A stretch of 64,000 nt of DNA from an uncultured Sunxiuqinia sp. (GTDB lineage: Bacteria > Bacteroidota > Bacteroidia > Bacteroidales > Prolixibacteraceae): the NCBI RefSeq assembly GCF_947495665.1, contig NZ_CANLZV010000003.1:283059-347058 (forward strand), in the 5' to 3' direction. Each line of letters begins with the position of its first letter. Position 1 is the stretch's first letter. The notes beneath the pieces are model-generated. The model saw nothing but the letters and a program-made list of their open reading frames with translations, did no database searches and was not told where the DNA came from. Below are positions 48,546-56,186 of the stretch, one piece after another. A program made the translations under genes and the position numbers.

Positions 48546-48560
48546 AACGGAAAATCTTAT

Positions 48561-48568
48561 TATTTTTG
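48561..48568 (+). promoter_or_regulatory. -7 box for the DUF5063 gene
   Basis: TATTTTTG, 18 bases before the ATG at 48587. No clear -33 element. Confidence 0.4.
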
Positions 48569-48586
48569 CAGGATTAATTGCACAAT

Positions 48587-49222
48587 ATGACCGAGGAAAA
48601 TTTAAATCCAATTGTTTATTCTAAGAATGTTATTGAGTTTGTTACGGTAGCCAACGAATACTGTAACTTTCTGGAAACAGCCAATACGCAAAACACACTT
48701 TCTTTTTTGAATCGGGCACAGAAAATTTTGCCTTTACTGTACCTGAAAACATCGGTTTTGCCAGATGTGGAGAGTTTTGAAGAAATGGGACTGGAAAAGT
48801 TTGTTAGTGAGGTTGATTATAACTTTCTGCAGCAAAAGGTGATGAATCTTTTGGGAGAATACGATGATTTTCAGGAAGTATTTGATGCAGATATGCAATT
48901 CAGCGATGCCCCGTTGAGTTCCAGTATTTCAGAGTGTTTAACTGACATTTATCAGGATTTGAAGGACTTTTTGATGTCTTACCGGACTGGTGATGAACTG
49001 GTGATGCAGGAAGCCTTATGGGTTTGTATCGATAATTTTAAAAACTACTGGGGGCAACGTCTGGTAAATTCCTTACGAGCTGTTCATGCACTCATTTATG
49101 GCGATGTTGATTTGGAAGACCAGGTAAATATAGCCGCGGAGAATGACCCTCGTGAGGAGGAAGAGGGTGCAGGCAACAAGCCGGAATGGCTGAACCAATT
49201 ATTCAAGAATCAGGGAGATTAA
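48587..49222 (+). CDS. DUF5063-family protein
   Basis: 211 aa from the ATG at 48587; a TTG three codons earlier is rejected. All-helical protein with two regions: LNPIVYSKNVIEFVTVANEY (about 5-25) and a longer block ending WVCIDNFKNYWGQRLVNSLR. The tail is acidic (NDPREEEEGAG). I recognise DUF5063, a family often found directly before a 3'-5' exonuclease gene, as here (two-base gap). Function unknown. Confidence 0.8.
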   Translation: MTEENLNPIVYSKNVIEFVTVANEYCNFLETANTQNTLSFLNRAQKILPLLYLKTSVLPDVESFEEMGLEKFVSEVDYNFLQQKVMNLLGEYDDFQEVFDADMQFSDAPLSSSISECLTDIYQDLKDFLMSYRTGDELVMQEALWVCIDNFKNYWGQRLVNSLRAVHALIYGDVDLEDQVNIAAENDPREEEEGAGNKPEWLNQLFKNQGD

Positions 49223-49224
49223 GT

Positions 49225-49803
49225 ATGTTTATAGAAAGTATTACGAAAGAAGCACTGGCCGAATTACCATTACATGCCTTTGATGGAAAAATTGTTTTGG
49301 TGGATAGTCAAGAACAGTTAGAAAAGGCCATCGCTTATTTGCGTGACCAGGATGTTTTAGGGTTTGACACGGAAACCAAACCTTCGTTTAAGCGAGGACA
49401 GGTCCACCAAGTAGCGCTACTGCAGTTGTCAACCTCCGATAAAGCCTTTATCTTCCGAATCAATAAAATTGGCTTACCCAATGCGCTGAAAGACATTTTA
49501 GCCGATGAACAAATCGCCAAAGTGGGCGTGGCTATCCGCGACGATATCAAGGCACTTCAAAAAATTAACCGATTTACGCCTCAGGGCTTTATCGAACTGC
49601 AGGATGAAGTAAAAGGCTATGGGATACAAGATTTTAGCCTGAAAAAAATTACGGGCATTGTTTTAGGATTTCGCATTTCCAAATCGCAGCGTCTGTCTAA
49701 TTGGGAAGCCGATGAATTAACTGAAGCGCAACTGAGCTATGCGGCCACTGATGCCTGGGTTGCTTGCGAAATTTTTAACTCCTTAATTGCAGCACAGTCA
49801 TGA
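49225..49803 (+). CDS. 3'-5' exonuclease domain protein (RNase D-like, DEDD)
   Basis: 192 aa from the ATG at 49225. A single DEDD exonuclease domain: GFDTETKPSFKRG (ExoI, Asp and Glu), VGVAIRDDIKALQKI (ExoII Asp) and LSYAATDAWVACEIFNSL (ExoIII Tyr/Asp). It lacks HRDC domains, unlike full RNase D. Probably an RNA or DNA 3' exonuclease; substrate unknown. It starts two bases after the DUF5063 stop and its stop overlaps the methyltransferase start by four bases. Confidence 0.9.
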   Translation: MFIESITKEALAELPLHAFDGKIVLVDSQEQLEKAIAYLRDQDVLGFDTETKPSFKRGQVHQVALLQLSTSDKAFIFRINKIGLPNALKDILADEQIAKVGVAIRDDIKALQKINRFTPQGFIELQDEVKGYGIQDFSLKKITGIVLGFRISKSQRLSNWEADELTEAQLSYAATDAWVACEIFNSLIAAQS

Positions 49804-50981
49804 GTCTACCCATAATTACCCTGAAAGCCGGAAAAGAACAATCGCTAAACCGGTTTCATCCCTGGATTTTTTCGGGAGCCGTCAACTACATTAGTCGGGA
49901 GTTGGAAGAAGGAGAGTTGGTTCGCGTGGTTTCCAGCAAAGACGAATTTTTAGCCATTGGCCATTTTCAGATTGGTTCAATTGCGGTGCGTGTGCTGTCT
50001 TTTGAAGATACCGTGATTGATCGTAATTTCTGGAAAAAGAAACTTGCTGTAGCTCTTGAACTGCGTCGCAGCCTGGGCTTTCATGAATCTCAAACCAATG
50101 TGTTTCGCCTTATTCATGGCGAAGGCGATGGCCTGCCCGGACTGATTGTTGACTTTTACAACGGAACGGCAGTTTATCAGGCGCATTCGGTGGGTATGTA
50201 TCTTGTTCGGCATGAGCTGGCCGAATTATTTAAAGAACTTATGGGCGACCAGTTGGTTGCCGTTTACGATAAGAGTGACAAAACACTTCCGTTCAAAGCC
50301 AATATTCAACCTGAAAACGGCTACTTGCTGGGCCAGTCGGAGCCTTGCATTGTTCAGGAGTACGGACTTTCTTACCGGGTTGATTGGGTGGAAGGGCAAA
50401 AGACAGGCTTTTTCATCGATCAGCGGGAAAACCGGAAGCTTGTGGAACAGTTTTCGAAAGGCCGCGATGTGTTGAACATGTTTTGCTACAGCGGAGGTTT
50501 CTCCTTTTTTGCCATGCAGGGAGGAGCCCAAAAGGTGCACTCTGTGGATGCATCGGCTAAAGCCATTGAGCTCACCCGGCAAAATGTGGCGCTGAATTTT
50601 AAAGACGATCAACGCCACGAGGCTTATGTGGCTGATGCCTTTGATTTTATGCGAGATATGAAAGATCGTTACGATTTGGTAATTCTTGATCCACCGGCTT
50701 TTGCTAAGCACCGGGGTGCGCTACGTCAGGCGCTTCAGGCTTACAAACGATTGAATGCTAAAGCATTTGAGCAAATTCGTCCGGGCGGTATCTTATTCAC
50801 ATTCAGCTGTTCGCAGGTGGTTAGCAAAGATCAATTCCGGGAAGCAGTATTTTCCGGAGCAGCCATTTCGGGGCGTAAGGTGCGCATTTTGCATCAGCTT
50901 CATCAGCCGGCTGATCATCCCATCAATATTTATCACCCTGAAGGAGAATATTTAAAAGGCTTGGTTTTATACGTTGATTAG
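49800..50981 (+). CDS. RlmI-like class I SAM-dependent rRNA methyltransferase
   Basis: 393 aa. N-terminal PUA-like region with FHPWIFSGAVNYI. Middle EEHG-like linker and DGLPGLIVDFYNG. SAM-binding motif I LNMFCYSGGFSFFAMQGGAQ (about 220-239), VDASAKAIELTRQN and catalytic-loop motif LVILDPPAFAKHR. This is the COG1092 family, whose E. coli member RlmI makes 5-methylcytidine in 23S rRNA; the modified base here is inference. It overlaps the exonuclease gene by four bases, so three genes (DUF5063, exonuclease, methyltransferase) are one operon. Confidence 0.92.
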   Translation: MSLPIITLKAGKEQSLNRFHPWIFSGAVNYISRELEEGELVRVVSSKDEFLAIGHFQIGSIAVRVLSFEDTVIDRNFWKKKLAVALELRRSLGFHESQTNVFRLIHGEGDGLPGLIVDFYNGTAVYQAHSVGMYLVRHELAELFKELMGDQLVAVYDKSDKTLPFKANIQPENGYLLGQSEPCIVQEYGLSYRVDWVEGQKTGFFIDQRENRKLVEQFSKGRDVLNMFCYSGGFSFFAMQGGAQKVHSVDASAKAIELTRQNVALNFKDDQRHEAYVADAFDFMRDMKDRYDLVILDPPAFAKHRGALRQALQAYKRLNAKAFEQIRPGGILFTFSCSQVVSKDQFREAVFSGAAISGRKVRILHQLHQPADHPINIYHPEGEYLKGLVLYVD

Positions 50982-51039
50982 ATGGACGATAGTTTTTTTC
51001 GTTTTTCATAATTTATTGTGCAAAAAACCATTGAAAAAA

Positions 51040-51069
51040 TTTGCAGATTCGAAACAATACTTATTTTTG
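51040..51069 (+). promoter_or_regulatory. Promoter of the RRM gene
   Basis: TTTG, 18 bases, TATTTTTG: both boxes perfect, spacer one base short of the usual 19-21. It is 228 bases before the ATG, giving a long leader. Confidence 0.5.
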
Positions 51070-51297
51070 TATAGAGTATGGTTGCGAATCGGTATTTTTT
51101 CAGATTAAAAATCAACCTTTTCCCGGAAAATGAATCACATTCATCCCCAACTGACAACGTTATTTTATGTATTTAGGGTAGGGGGTGAATTTGCTTGGTT
51201 TCTGTGATAAATTATTCGGATAATTGAATTTTACGGTCCGCATGTTTTTCCCCGCCAGTTATGTTTTTATTTATTTCAAATTTTTTATTCTTAAACT
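51070..51297 (+). other. Long untranslated leader before the RRM gene
   Basis: No ORF is supported. AT-rich with short hairpins (ATTTTT/AAAAAT near 51092-51110, TTTTCC/GGAAAA near 51118-51130). The upstream promoter suggests it is transcribed as a leader. Confidence 0.35.
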
Positions 51298-51570
51298 ATG
51301 AACATTTACGTAGGTAACCTGGACTACAATCTTAGAGAAGACGAACTGGGTGAAATTTTTGCTGAATACGGAGAAGTTGTCTCTGTGAAAATTGTTAAGG
51401 ACCGTGAAACTGGAAGAGCCAAAGGTTTTGGCTTTGTTGAAATGGCTGTTGAATCCGAAGGAGACAAAGCCGTTGAAGAATTGGATGGAGCTGAAGTAAA
51501 CGGAAGAAATATAAAAGTTAACAAAGCCCGGCCCAGACCGGAAAGACCTCCAAGAAGAGATCGCTATTAA
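51298..51570 (+). CDS. Small RRM-type RNA-binding protein
   Basis: 90 aa, one RNA-recognition motif: RNP2 IYVGNLDYNL (about 3-12) and RNP1 GRAKGFGFVEM (about 40-50). The C-terminal tail is Arg/Pro rich (RPRPERPPRRDRY). Such single-RRM proteins are common in Bacteroidota and bind single-stranded, often U-rich RNA; cold-shock or post-transcriptional roles are suspected. It has a long leader and its own terminator (51601-51631). Confidence 0.93.
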   Translation: MNIYVGNLDYNLREDELGEIFAEYGEVVSVKIVKDRETGRAKGFGFVEMAVESEGDKAVEELDGAEVNGRNIKVNKARPRPERPPRRDRY

Positions 51571-51600
51571 TGCTGACTTTTATAGACTGCTAAAAATATT

Positions 51601-51631
51601 GGTTCGTCCGGATTTCCGGACGAACCTTTTT
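51601..51631 (+). terminator. Intrinsic terminator after the RRM gene
   Basis: GGTTCGTCCGG pairs perfectly with CCGGACGAACC around ATTT, followed by TTTTT. It lies between convergent genes. Confidence 0.88.
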
Positions 51632-51634
51632 GTT

Positions 51635-52081
51635 TTAAAAAGAAGCTTCGAGTAAGGCGCAAACCTGTTCCAAAAAGTCCTGGTCTTCTTGTGTGAATGG
51701 GGCAGGAGAGTGACTGTCAATATCCAATTCGGCAATAAATTCGCCGTTACGAAGGATGGGAACCACTATTTCTGACTGTACATCCAAGCTGCAGGCAATG
51801 TAGTTCGCTTCCTGGCTTACATCCTGAACAATGATGGTCTCTTTCTTTTCTGCTACCTGTCCGCAAACGCCTTTGCCAATGGCAATTTGAGTATGATCGG
51901 TAGGTTTGCCTGCATACTCGCCCAGTTCGAGAAGGCCGTCTTTTAGCAGGTAAAAACCCACCCAGTCGTAATGATAGACTTTCTCTTTCAATAGCTGGCA
52001 AACCCTTAGGTGCAGGTCTGCCGAATTGGTGGCAACCTGCTGTTTTATTTCTTCTAAAATGGCACTAAAATCTGGTCTCAT
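51635..52081 (-). CDS. GAF-domain protein, free methionine-(R)-sulfoxide reductase type
   Basis: 148 aa from the ATG at 52081; a GTG nine codons upstream is an alternative. A single GAF domain with the fRMsr pattern: IGKGVCGQVAEKKETIIVQD and, about 30 residues later, YIACSLDVQSEIVVPI, each with a conserved Cys. ELGEYAGKP and ELDIDSHSPAPF are also typical. fRMsr reduces free methionine-R-sulfoxide in the cytoplasm. It lies 56 bases after pyrI on the same strand and may be the third gene of that transcript. Confidence 0.85.
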   Translation of the reverse strand: MRPDFSAILEEIKQQVATNSADLHLRVCQLLKEKVYHYDWVGFYLLKDGLLELGEYAGKPTDHTQIAIGKGVCGQVAEKKETIIVQDVSQEANYIACSLDVQSEIVVPILRNGEFIAELDIDSHSPAPFTQEDQDFLEQVCALLEASF

Positions 52082-52137
52082 TTTCTCGTTATTAAAATAA
52101 TAATGCACGTTGTTTAACTGCCTTTACGGCCTTTTAA

Positions 52138-52605
52138 TTATTTGATAACCATTTGGTTTTCGTGGGTAATTTTCTCGCAATACTTACACTTAAGCGCAAC
52201 AGGTTCCTTCGAAATAACCGAAAATGAAGTGGTTATGGGCTCCGAGTTGGTGATGCACTTCGGGTTGAAACACTTAACAATTCCAACGATGCGATCGGGT
52301 ATCGTAACTTCTTTTTTCTCAATTACTTCGTAGTCGCGAATAATGTTTAGTTTCGCATGCGGAGCAATCAGCGCAATTTTGTTGATTTCATCATTCTCAA
52401 AAAATTGATTGGAAACCTTGATGATGGCTTTCTTACCCAGCTTGTCGCTTTCGAGGTTGGCGCCAAAGGTAATCATGTTTGGTGTTTGATCCAGTTCCAG
52501 GATTGAAATTACATCAAACAGGTTTTCAGAAGGAATATGATCGATTACGGTGCCTTCACTGATGGCGCTGACTTTCAGTTTTAATTTTTTCTTATGCTCT
52601 TTCAT
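52138..52605 (-). CDS. pyrI: Aspartate carbamoyltransferase regulatory chain
   Basis: 155 aa. N-terminal nucleotide-binding domain ([39 protein letters not shown]) that binds CTP/ATP, and a C-terminal Zn domain with four Cys (CFNPKCITN and LKCKYCEK). It forms the allosteric ATCase holoenzyme with PyrB. It starts five bases after pyrB. Identification is certain. Confidence 0.97.
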   Translation of the reverse strand: MKEHKKKLKLKVSAISEGTVIDHIPSENLFDVISILELDQTPNMITFGANLESDKLGKKAIIKVSNQFFENDEINKIALIAPHAKLNIIRDYEVIEKKEVTIPDRIVGIVKCFNPKCITNSEPITTSFSVISKEPVALKCKYCEKITHENQMVIK

Positions 52606-52610
52606 GACAA

Positions 52611-53522
52611 TTACTTTAAGTTTAAAGCATGAGCAATGATGGCCTCGCGGGCATAAACACCGTTGCGTGCTTGCTGAAAATAGTAGGCTTTTTCATTTTG
52701 GTCTACGTCGGTAGCAATTTCGTTAACACGAGGCAGTGGGTGCAGAATACGCATGTTGGGTTTCGTGTTTTTGAGCATGCTGTTTTTAAGGATGTAGACA
52801 TTCTTGACTTTTTCGTATTCCATGGGGTCTGAAAAACGTTCTTTTTGCACGCGGGTCATGTAAACGATGTCAGCCTCTGAGATGATATCGGTAAACTCCA
52901 GGTGCTCGAAGTAGCGAATCCCTTTTTCGCGCAGGTAAATTTTGTATTCCTCTGGCATCAGCAGCTCTTCGGGAGCGATGAAGTTGAAGATGGGGTTGTC
53001 GAATTGAGACAGGGCCATCAGCAGTGAATGTACGGTACGTCCGTAGCGAAGATCGCCTACCATGAACAGATTCAGGTTGTCAAACGTCTGCTGGGTTTTC
53101 AAAATAGAGTACATATCCAGCAGGGTTTGGGTGGGGTGCTGGTTGGCTCCGTCGCCGGCATTGATAACCGGAACTGAGGAAACTTCGGCGGCATACCGGG
53201 CACTTCCCTCCATGGGATGGCGCATCACAATCAGATCAGCATATTGTGAGACCATACGTATGGTGTCGTGCAGCGTTTCTCCTTTGGTCACACTGGACGA
53301 ACCGGCATCAGAGAACCCGATAATTCGACCGCCCATACGGTTGATGGCGGTTTCGAAACTCAACCGGGTACGGGTTGATGGCTCAAAAAAGAGCGAGGCT
53401 ACAACTTTGCCATCCAATAATTTCTGATTGGGATTTGCTTCAAAATCTGCAGCCAGATCCATTATTCTCAGGTAGTCTTCCTTCGAATAATCCATGATGG
53501 AAATTAAATCTTTTTTATTCAT
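52611..53522 (-). CDS. pyrB: Aspartate carbamoyltransferase catalytic chain
   Basis: 303 aa from the ATG at 53522 ([17 protein letters not shown]); an upstream reading needs TTG and enters the terminator region. Catalyses the first committed step of pyrimidine synthesis. Carbamoyl-phosphate site [13 protein letters not shown] (about 53-65), [32 protein letters not shown] and [14 protein letters not shown] are all present. Only 25 bases separate the ATG from the T-run of an upstream intrinsic terminator, so expression depends on read-through (see leader). Confidence 0.97.
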   Translation of the reverse strand: MNKKDLISIMDYSKEDYLRIMDLAADFEANPNQKLLDGKVVASLFFEPSTRTRLSFETAINRMGGRIIGFSDAGSSSVTKGETLHDTIRMVSQYADLIVMRHPMEGSARYAAEVSSVPVINAGDGANQHPTQTLLDMYSILKTQQTFDNLNLFMVGDLRYGRTVHSLLMALSQFDNPIFNFIAPEELLMPEEYKIYLREKGIRYFEHLEFTDIISEADIVYMTRVQKERFSDPMEYEKVKNVYILKNSMLKNTKPNMRILHPLPRVNEIATDVDQNEKAYYFQQARNGVYAREAIIAHALNLK

Positions 53523-53743
53523 TCGATCTGTGTCATTAAGTGATTTCAAAAAAAAACCAACAGGATTAAAAAATCACTGTTGGTTTTTACTATCCGGAAA
53601 ATATACCGGTAACAAATAAATTTGCTGAGTTGAAAAATGTCTATCCAAGACCTTGATGAAACGTCTAAATTTGGGAAAAAAATATGTCAGGTGATCCTGC
53701 TCACCTTTTGGGAATTCATATTGAACGTTTAAACGCTTCATCA
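53523..53743 (-). promoter_or_regulatory. Structured pyrBI leader RNA, candidate transcription attenuator
   Basis: From the predicted transcript start the leader folds at once: arm 53743-53728 pairs with arm 53669-53654 over 16 bases, all paired in minus-strand RNA (14 Watson-Crick and two G-U). On the plus strand the two G-U positions would be A-C mismatches. Within its loop sits a second hairpin, AGGTGA / TCACCT (53706-53689). About 65 bases later comes the terminator at 53588-53548. The octamer AGTGATTT in the terminator loop side is complementary to AAATCACT just after the T-run, giving a possible alternative pairing. No PyrR-type binding sequence was recognised. What it senses is unknown. 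Confidence 0.5.
53548..53588 (-). terminator. Intrinsic terminator directly before pyrB
   Basis: On the minus strand AAAAACCAACAG pairs perfectly with CTGTTGGTTTTT (12 bp), extended by GATT/AATC around a TTTT loop, followed by nine T. No promoter fits between it and the pyrB ATG 25 bases on. Confidence 0.75.
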
Positions 53744-53748
53744 AAATC

Positions 53749-53778
53749 CAAAATTAAATAAATTGTGCATGTAACAAT
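53749..53778 (-). promoter_or_regulatory. Promoter of pyrBI, upstream of the leader
   Basis: Minus strand ATTG, 18 bases, TAATTTTG: exact -7 box, one mismatch at -33, spacer one base short. The expected start of transcription (about 53743) coincides with the outer edge of the leader stem. Confidence 0.5.
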
Positions 53779-53824
53779 TGCCTTTTTGGTGTGTTTTATT
53801 AGCGATTTATCAACAAAATCGGGA

Positions 53825-54427
53825 TTAATCAACAAGTGTTACGTTTACACCGTGAATTTTCCGGAATTTTTCCATGATACGCTCAGCTTCACTTTGCCGG
53901 ACTGATGTTGTAATCTGGCAACGTAGTTCAAACCTGGTTTCTTTCTGCTCCAGCTCTTCTTCCTTAAAAATACGCATGACCGGATTCATGTTGGGATAGT
54001 CAAAATCAAGCGTGAAATAGGTTTCCACCAGCTTTTCAATGATTGTGGTTTGGTCCAGCACATCAGCGGCTGCGGCTTTGTATGCATTAATCAGCCCTCC
54101 AACTCCCAGCAAGGTTCCTCCAAAGTATCGAACCACTACGACCAAGACATTGGTAAGTTCCAGACGCTTGATCTGGCCCAGAATCGGCTTGCCTGCTGTT
54201 GATGACGGCTCTCCGTCGTCGTTGGCCCTGAAGCGTTTTTTTGCAGCTCCCAAGCGCCAGGCATAACAATGGTGACGCGCCGAGTGATGGGCTTTCTTTA
54301 GATCCTGAATGTGCTCTTTGATTTCATCCTCGGTTTCAACCGGAAAAGCGTAGGCAATGAATTTGCTGCCTTTGTCTTTAAACAGGCCTTCTGCTGCTTC
54401 GGCTATGGTTCGGAAAGAATCGGTCAT
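53825..54427 (-). CDS. YigZ/IMPACT-family protein
   Basis: 200 aa. N-terminal UPF0029/IMPACT domain (FKDKGSKFIAYAFPV, HHCYAWRL, NDDGEPSSTAGKPIL, VVVVRYFGGTLLGVGGLINA), and a C-terminal ferredoxin-like domain (DFDYPNMNPVMRIF). Found in most bacteria; eukaryotic IMPACT modulates GCN2 signalling, the bacterial role is unclear. A dnaA terminator lies just upstream, so it should have its own promoter, which I cannot see. Confidence 0.9.
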   Translation of the reverse strand: MTDSFRTIAEAAEGLFKDKGSKFIAYAFPVETEDEIKEHIQDLKKAHHSARHHCYAWRLGAAKKRFRANDDGEPSSTAGKPILGQIKRLELTNVLVVVVRYFGGTLLGVGGLINAYKAAAADVLDQTTIIEKLVETYFTLDFDYPNMNPVMRIFKEEELEQKETRFELRCQITTSVRQSEAERIMEKFRKIHGVNVTLVD

Positions 54428-54439
54428 TTTTAAAGTTAT

Positions 54440-54466
54440 AAAAAAGGCAGATCAAATTGATCTGCC
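54440..54466 (-). terminator. Intrinsic terminator of dnaA
   Basis: On the minus strand GGCAGATC pairs with GATCTGCC, loop AATTT, followed by six T. It is 15 bases past the dnaA stop. Confidence 0.85.
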
Positions 54467-54480
54467 AGCACTGATTACAG

Positions 54481-55911
54481 TTACATTTTTAATTTCTTTT
54501 CTATCTCGTCTACAAAGAACTTGAAATTCTTGTCCGTTTCTTTGAGGTTGTTTACTGTCTTGCAAGCGTGCAACACCGTAGCATGGTCTTTCTTCCCAAT
54601 TTGGGAACCGATGGATGCCAAGGATGATTTGGTCAGGCTTTTGGAGAAGTACATTGCCAACTGCCGTGCCTGAACAATTTCTCTTTTCCGGGTGCGTGCC
54701 TGAAGCGTGTCAACCGGCATGTTGAAATAGTCGCATACTACTTTTGAAATGTAATCGATGGATAATTCGCGTTTCGAGCTTTTTACCAATTTGTTGACCA
54801 TTTCGCTGGCCAGTTCAATGGTTACTTCTTTGCGGTTCAGGGTTGACTGAGCCAGCAGCGAAACCAAAGCTCCTTCCAGTTCACGAACATTGTTCCCAAC
54901 ATGCGAAGCAACATATTCCAATACTTCTTCTTTGATTTCAATGCCGTCTTTGTAGGTCTTGCGTTTCAGAATTTCCATTCTGGTTTCAAAGTCTGGCATC
55001 TGAAGATCAGCTGTTAAACCCCACTTGAAACGAGAAAGTAAGCGTTGTTCCATGCCTTTCAGTTCAATAGGTGGTTTATCCGAAGTCAGAATCAATTGTT
55101 TTCCGCTTTGGTGAAGGTGGTTGAAAATGTGGAAGAAAGTCTCCTGCGTTTTTTCTTTTCCAGCAAATTCATGCACATCATCCAGAATCAGCACATCAAT
55201 CATTTGATAGAAGTGCAAAAAGTCGTTGCGGTTATTATTACGGATGGCTTCCGTGTATTGTGTTTGAAATTTGTTCGCGTTGACATACAAGACAATTTTC
55301 TCAGGAAAACGTTCCTTAACTTCAATACCGATGGCGTGGGCCAGGTGCGTTTTTCCAAGTCCAGAGTTTCCGTAAATCATTAACGGGTTGAAAGCTGTTC
55401 CTCCCGGATTTTGTGATACCGCATAGCCAGCACTTCTGGCCAGACGGTTACATTCGCCTTCAACAAAATTTTCAAAGGTGTTGTCAGGCTTTAATTGAGG
55501 GTCAACCTGAAGTTTTTGAATACCAGGAATAATAAACGGGTTCCTGATAGAGGCTTTTCCCTCCGTTTTTAATGGTACGTTTAATGGTTTATTTTGGATT
55601 TTGCTATTGTTTGTTGTTGGGTATTTTACCGTGTACGGTTGCGTGTTTGTTTGGTTGTTCCCCATAACAACAACATATTCGAGCTTGGCATCGTTTCCTA
55701 CTTCTTTTCGCAAGGTTTTACGCAACAGATCAATGTACTGCTCTTCCAAATATTCGTAAAAGAATGGACTTGGTACCTGAATGGTCAATACCTGATCGTT
55801 AATTTTTACCGGTACTATTGGCTCAAACCATGTTTTAAAACTAATTGTAGGAACATTATCTTTTATAACTGAAAGACAACGATTCCATACAGCAAGATGA
55901 TTGTTACTCAT
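54481..55911 (-). CDS. dnaA: Chromosomal replication initiator DnaA
   Basis: 476 aa. Domain I (1-85, CLSVIKDNVPTISFKTWFEP), a variable linker rich in Asn/Pro (about 105-150), the AAA+ domain III with Walker A YGNSGLGKTHLAHAI and Walker B DVLILDDVHEFAGKEKTQ, and domain IV DNA binding (KKDHATVLHACKTVNNL, about 445-460). It opens oriC at DnaA boxes. No cluster of DnaA boxes was found in the 275-base upstream gap, and dnaN is not adjacent, so oriC is probably elsewhere. Confidence 0.97.
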   Translation of the reverse strand: MSNNHLAVWNRCLSVIKDNVPTISFKTWFEPIVPVKINDQVLTIQVPSPFFYEYLEEQYIDLLRKTLRKEVGNDAKLEYVVVMGNNQTNTQPYTVKYPTTNNSKIQNKPLNVPLKTEGKASIRNPFIIPGIQKLQVDPQLKPDNTFENFVEGECNRLARSAGYAVSQNPGGTAFNPLMIYGNSGLGKTHLAHAIGIEVKERFPEKIVLYVNANKFQTQYTEAIRNNNRNDFLHFYQMIDVLILDDVHEFAGKEKTQETFFHIFNHLHQSGKQLILTSDKPPIELKGMEQRLLSRFKWGLTADLQMPDFETRMEILKRKTYKDGIEIKEEVLEYVASHVGNNVRELEGALVSLLAQSTLNRKEVTIELASEMVNKLVKSSKRELSIDYISKVVCDYFNMPVDTLQARTRKREIVQARQLAMYFSKSLTKSSLASIGSQIGKKDHATVLHACKTVNNLKETDKNFKFFVDEIEKKLKM

Positions 55912-56186
55912 TTTGAACAGCAGGATTTAAATATAATTCGACAAATTTTTTCCCTAGTTGAATTCCCGACAACAAATCTTGTGAAAAAATAAGTATTAAA
56001 AAAATCAATTTTGACTTGACTTTTATGAAACCAATATAACCTATGTCGTAGTCAGGTAGTTAAAAAAAATACTTTTTTCATGCTTTATAACAGTCACGCT
56101 ATCAATCATTTATCCTTGATGGGTTTTGGAACCATTGTATTCTGAGGGGGTTGCGATTTTTAAAAATTTTGGAAAAAATTAAGATG

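Noticed and set aside
53687..53719. 10-codon ORF in the pyrB leader as a leader peptide
   Set aside because: No pyrimidine-rich codon run or ribosome-binding site, and it overlaps the paired region; could be revived if conserved.
55912..56186. Gap upstream of dnaA as a possible oriC
   Set aside because: No TTATNCACA-type DnaA boxes in either direction; only distant look-alikes such as TTATCCTTG.
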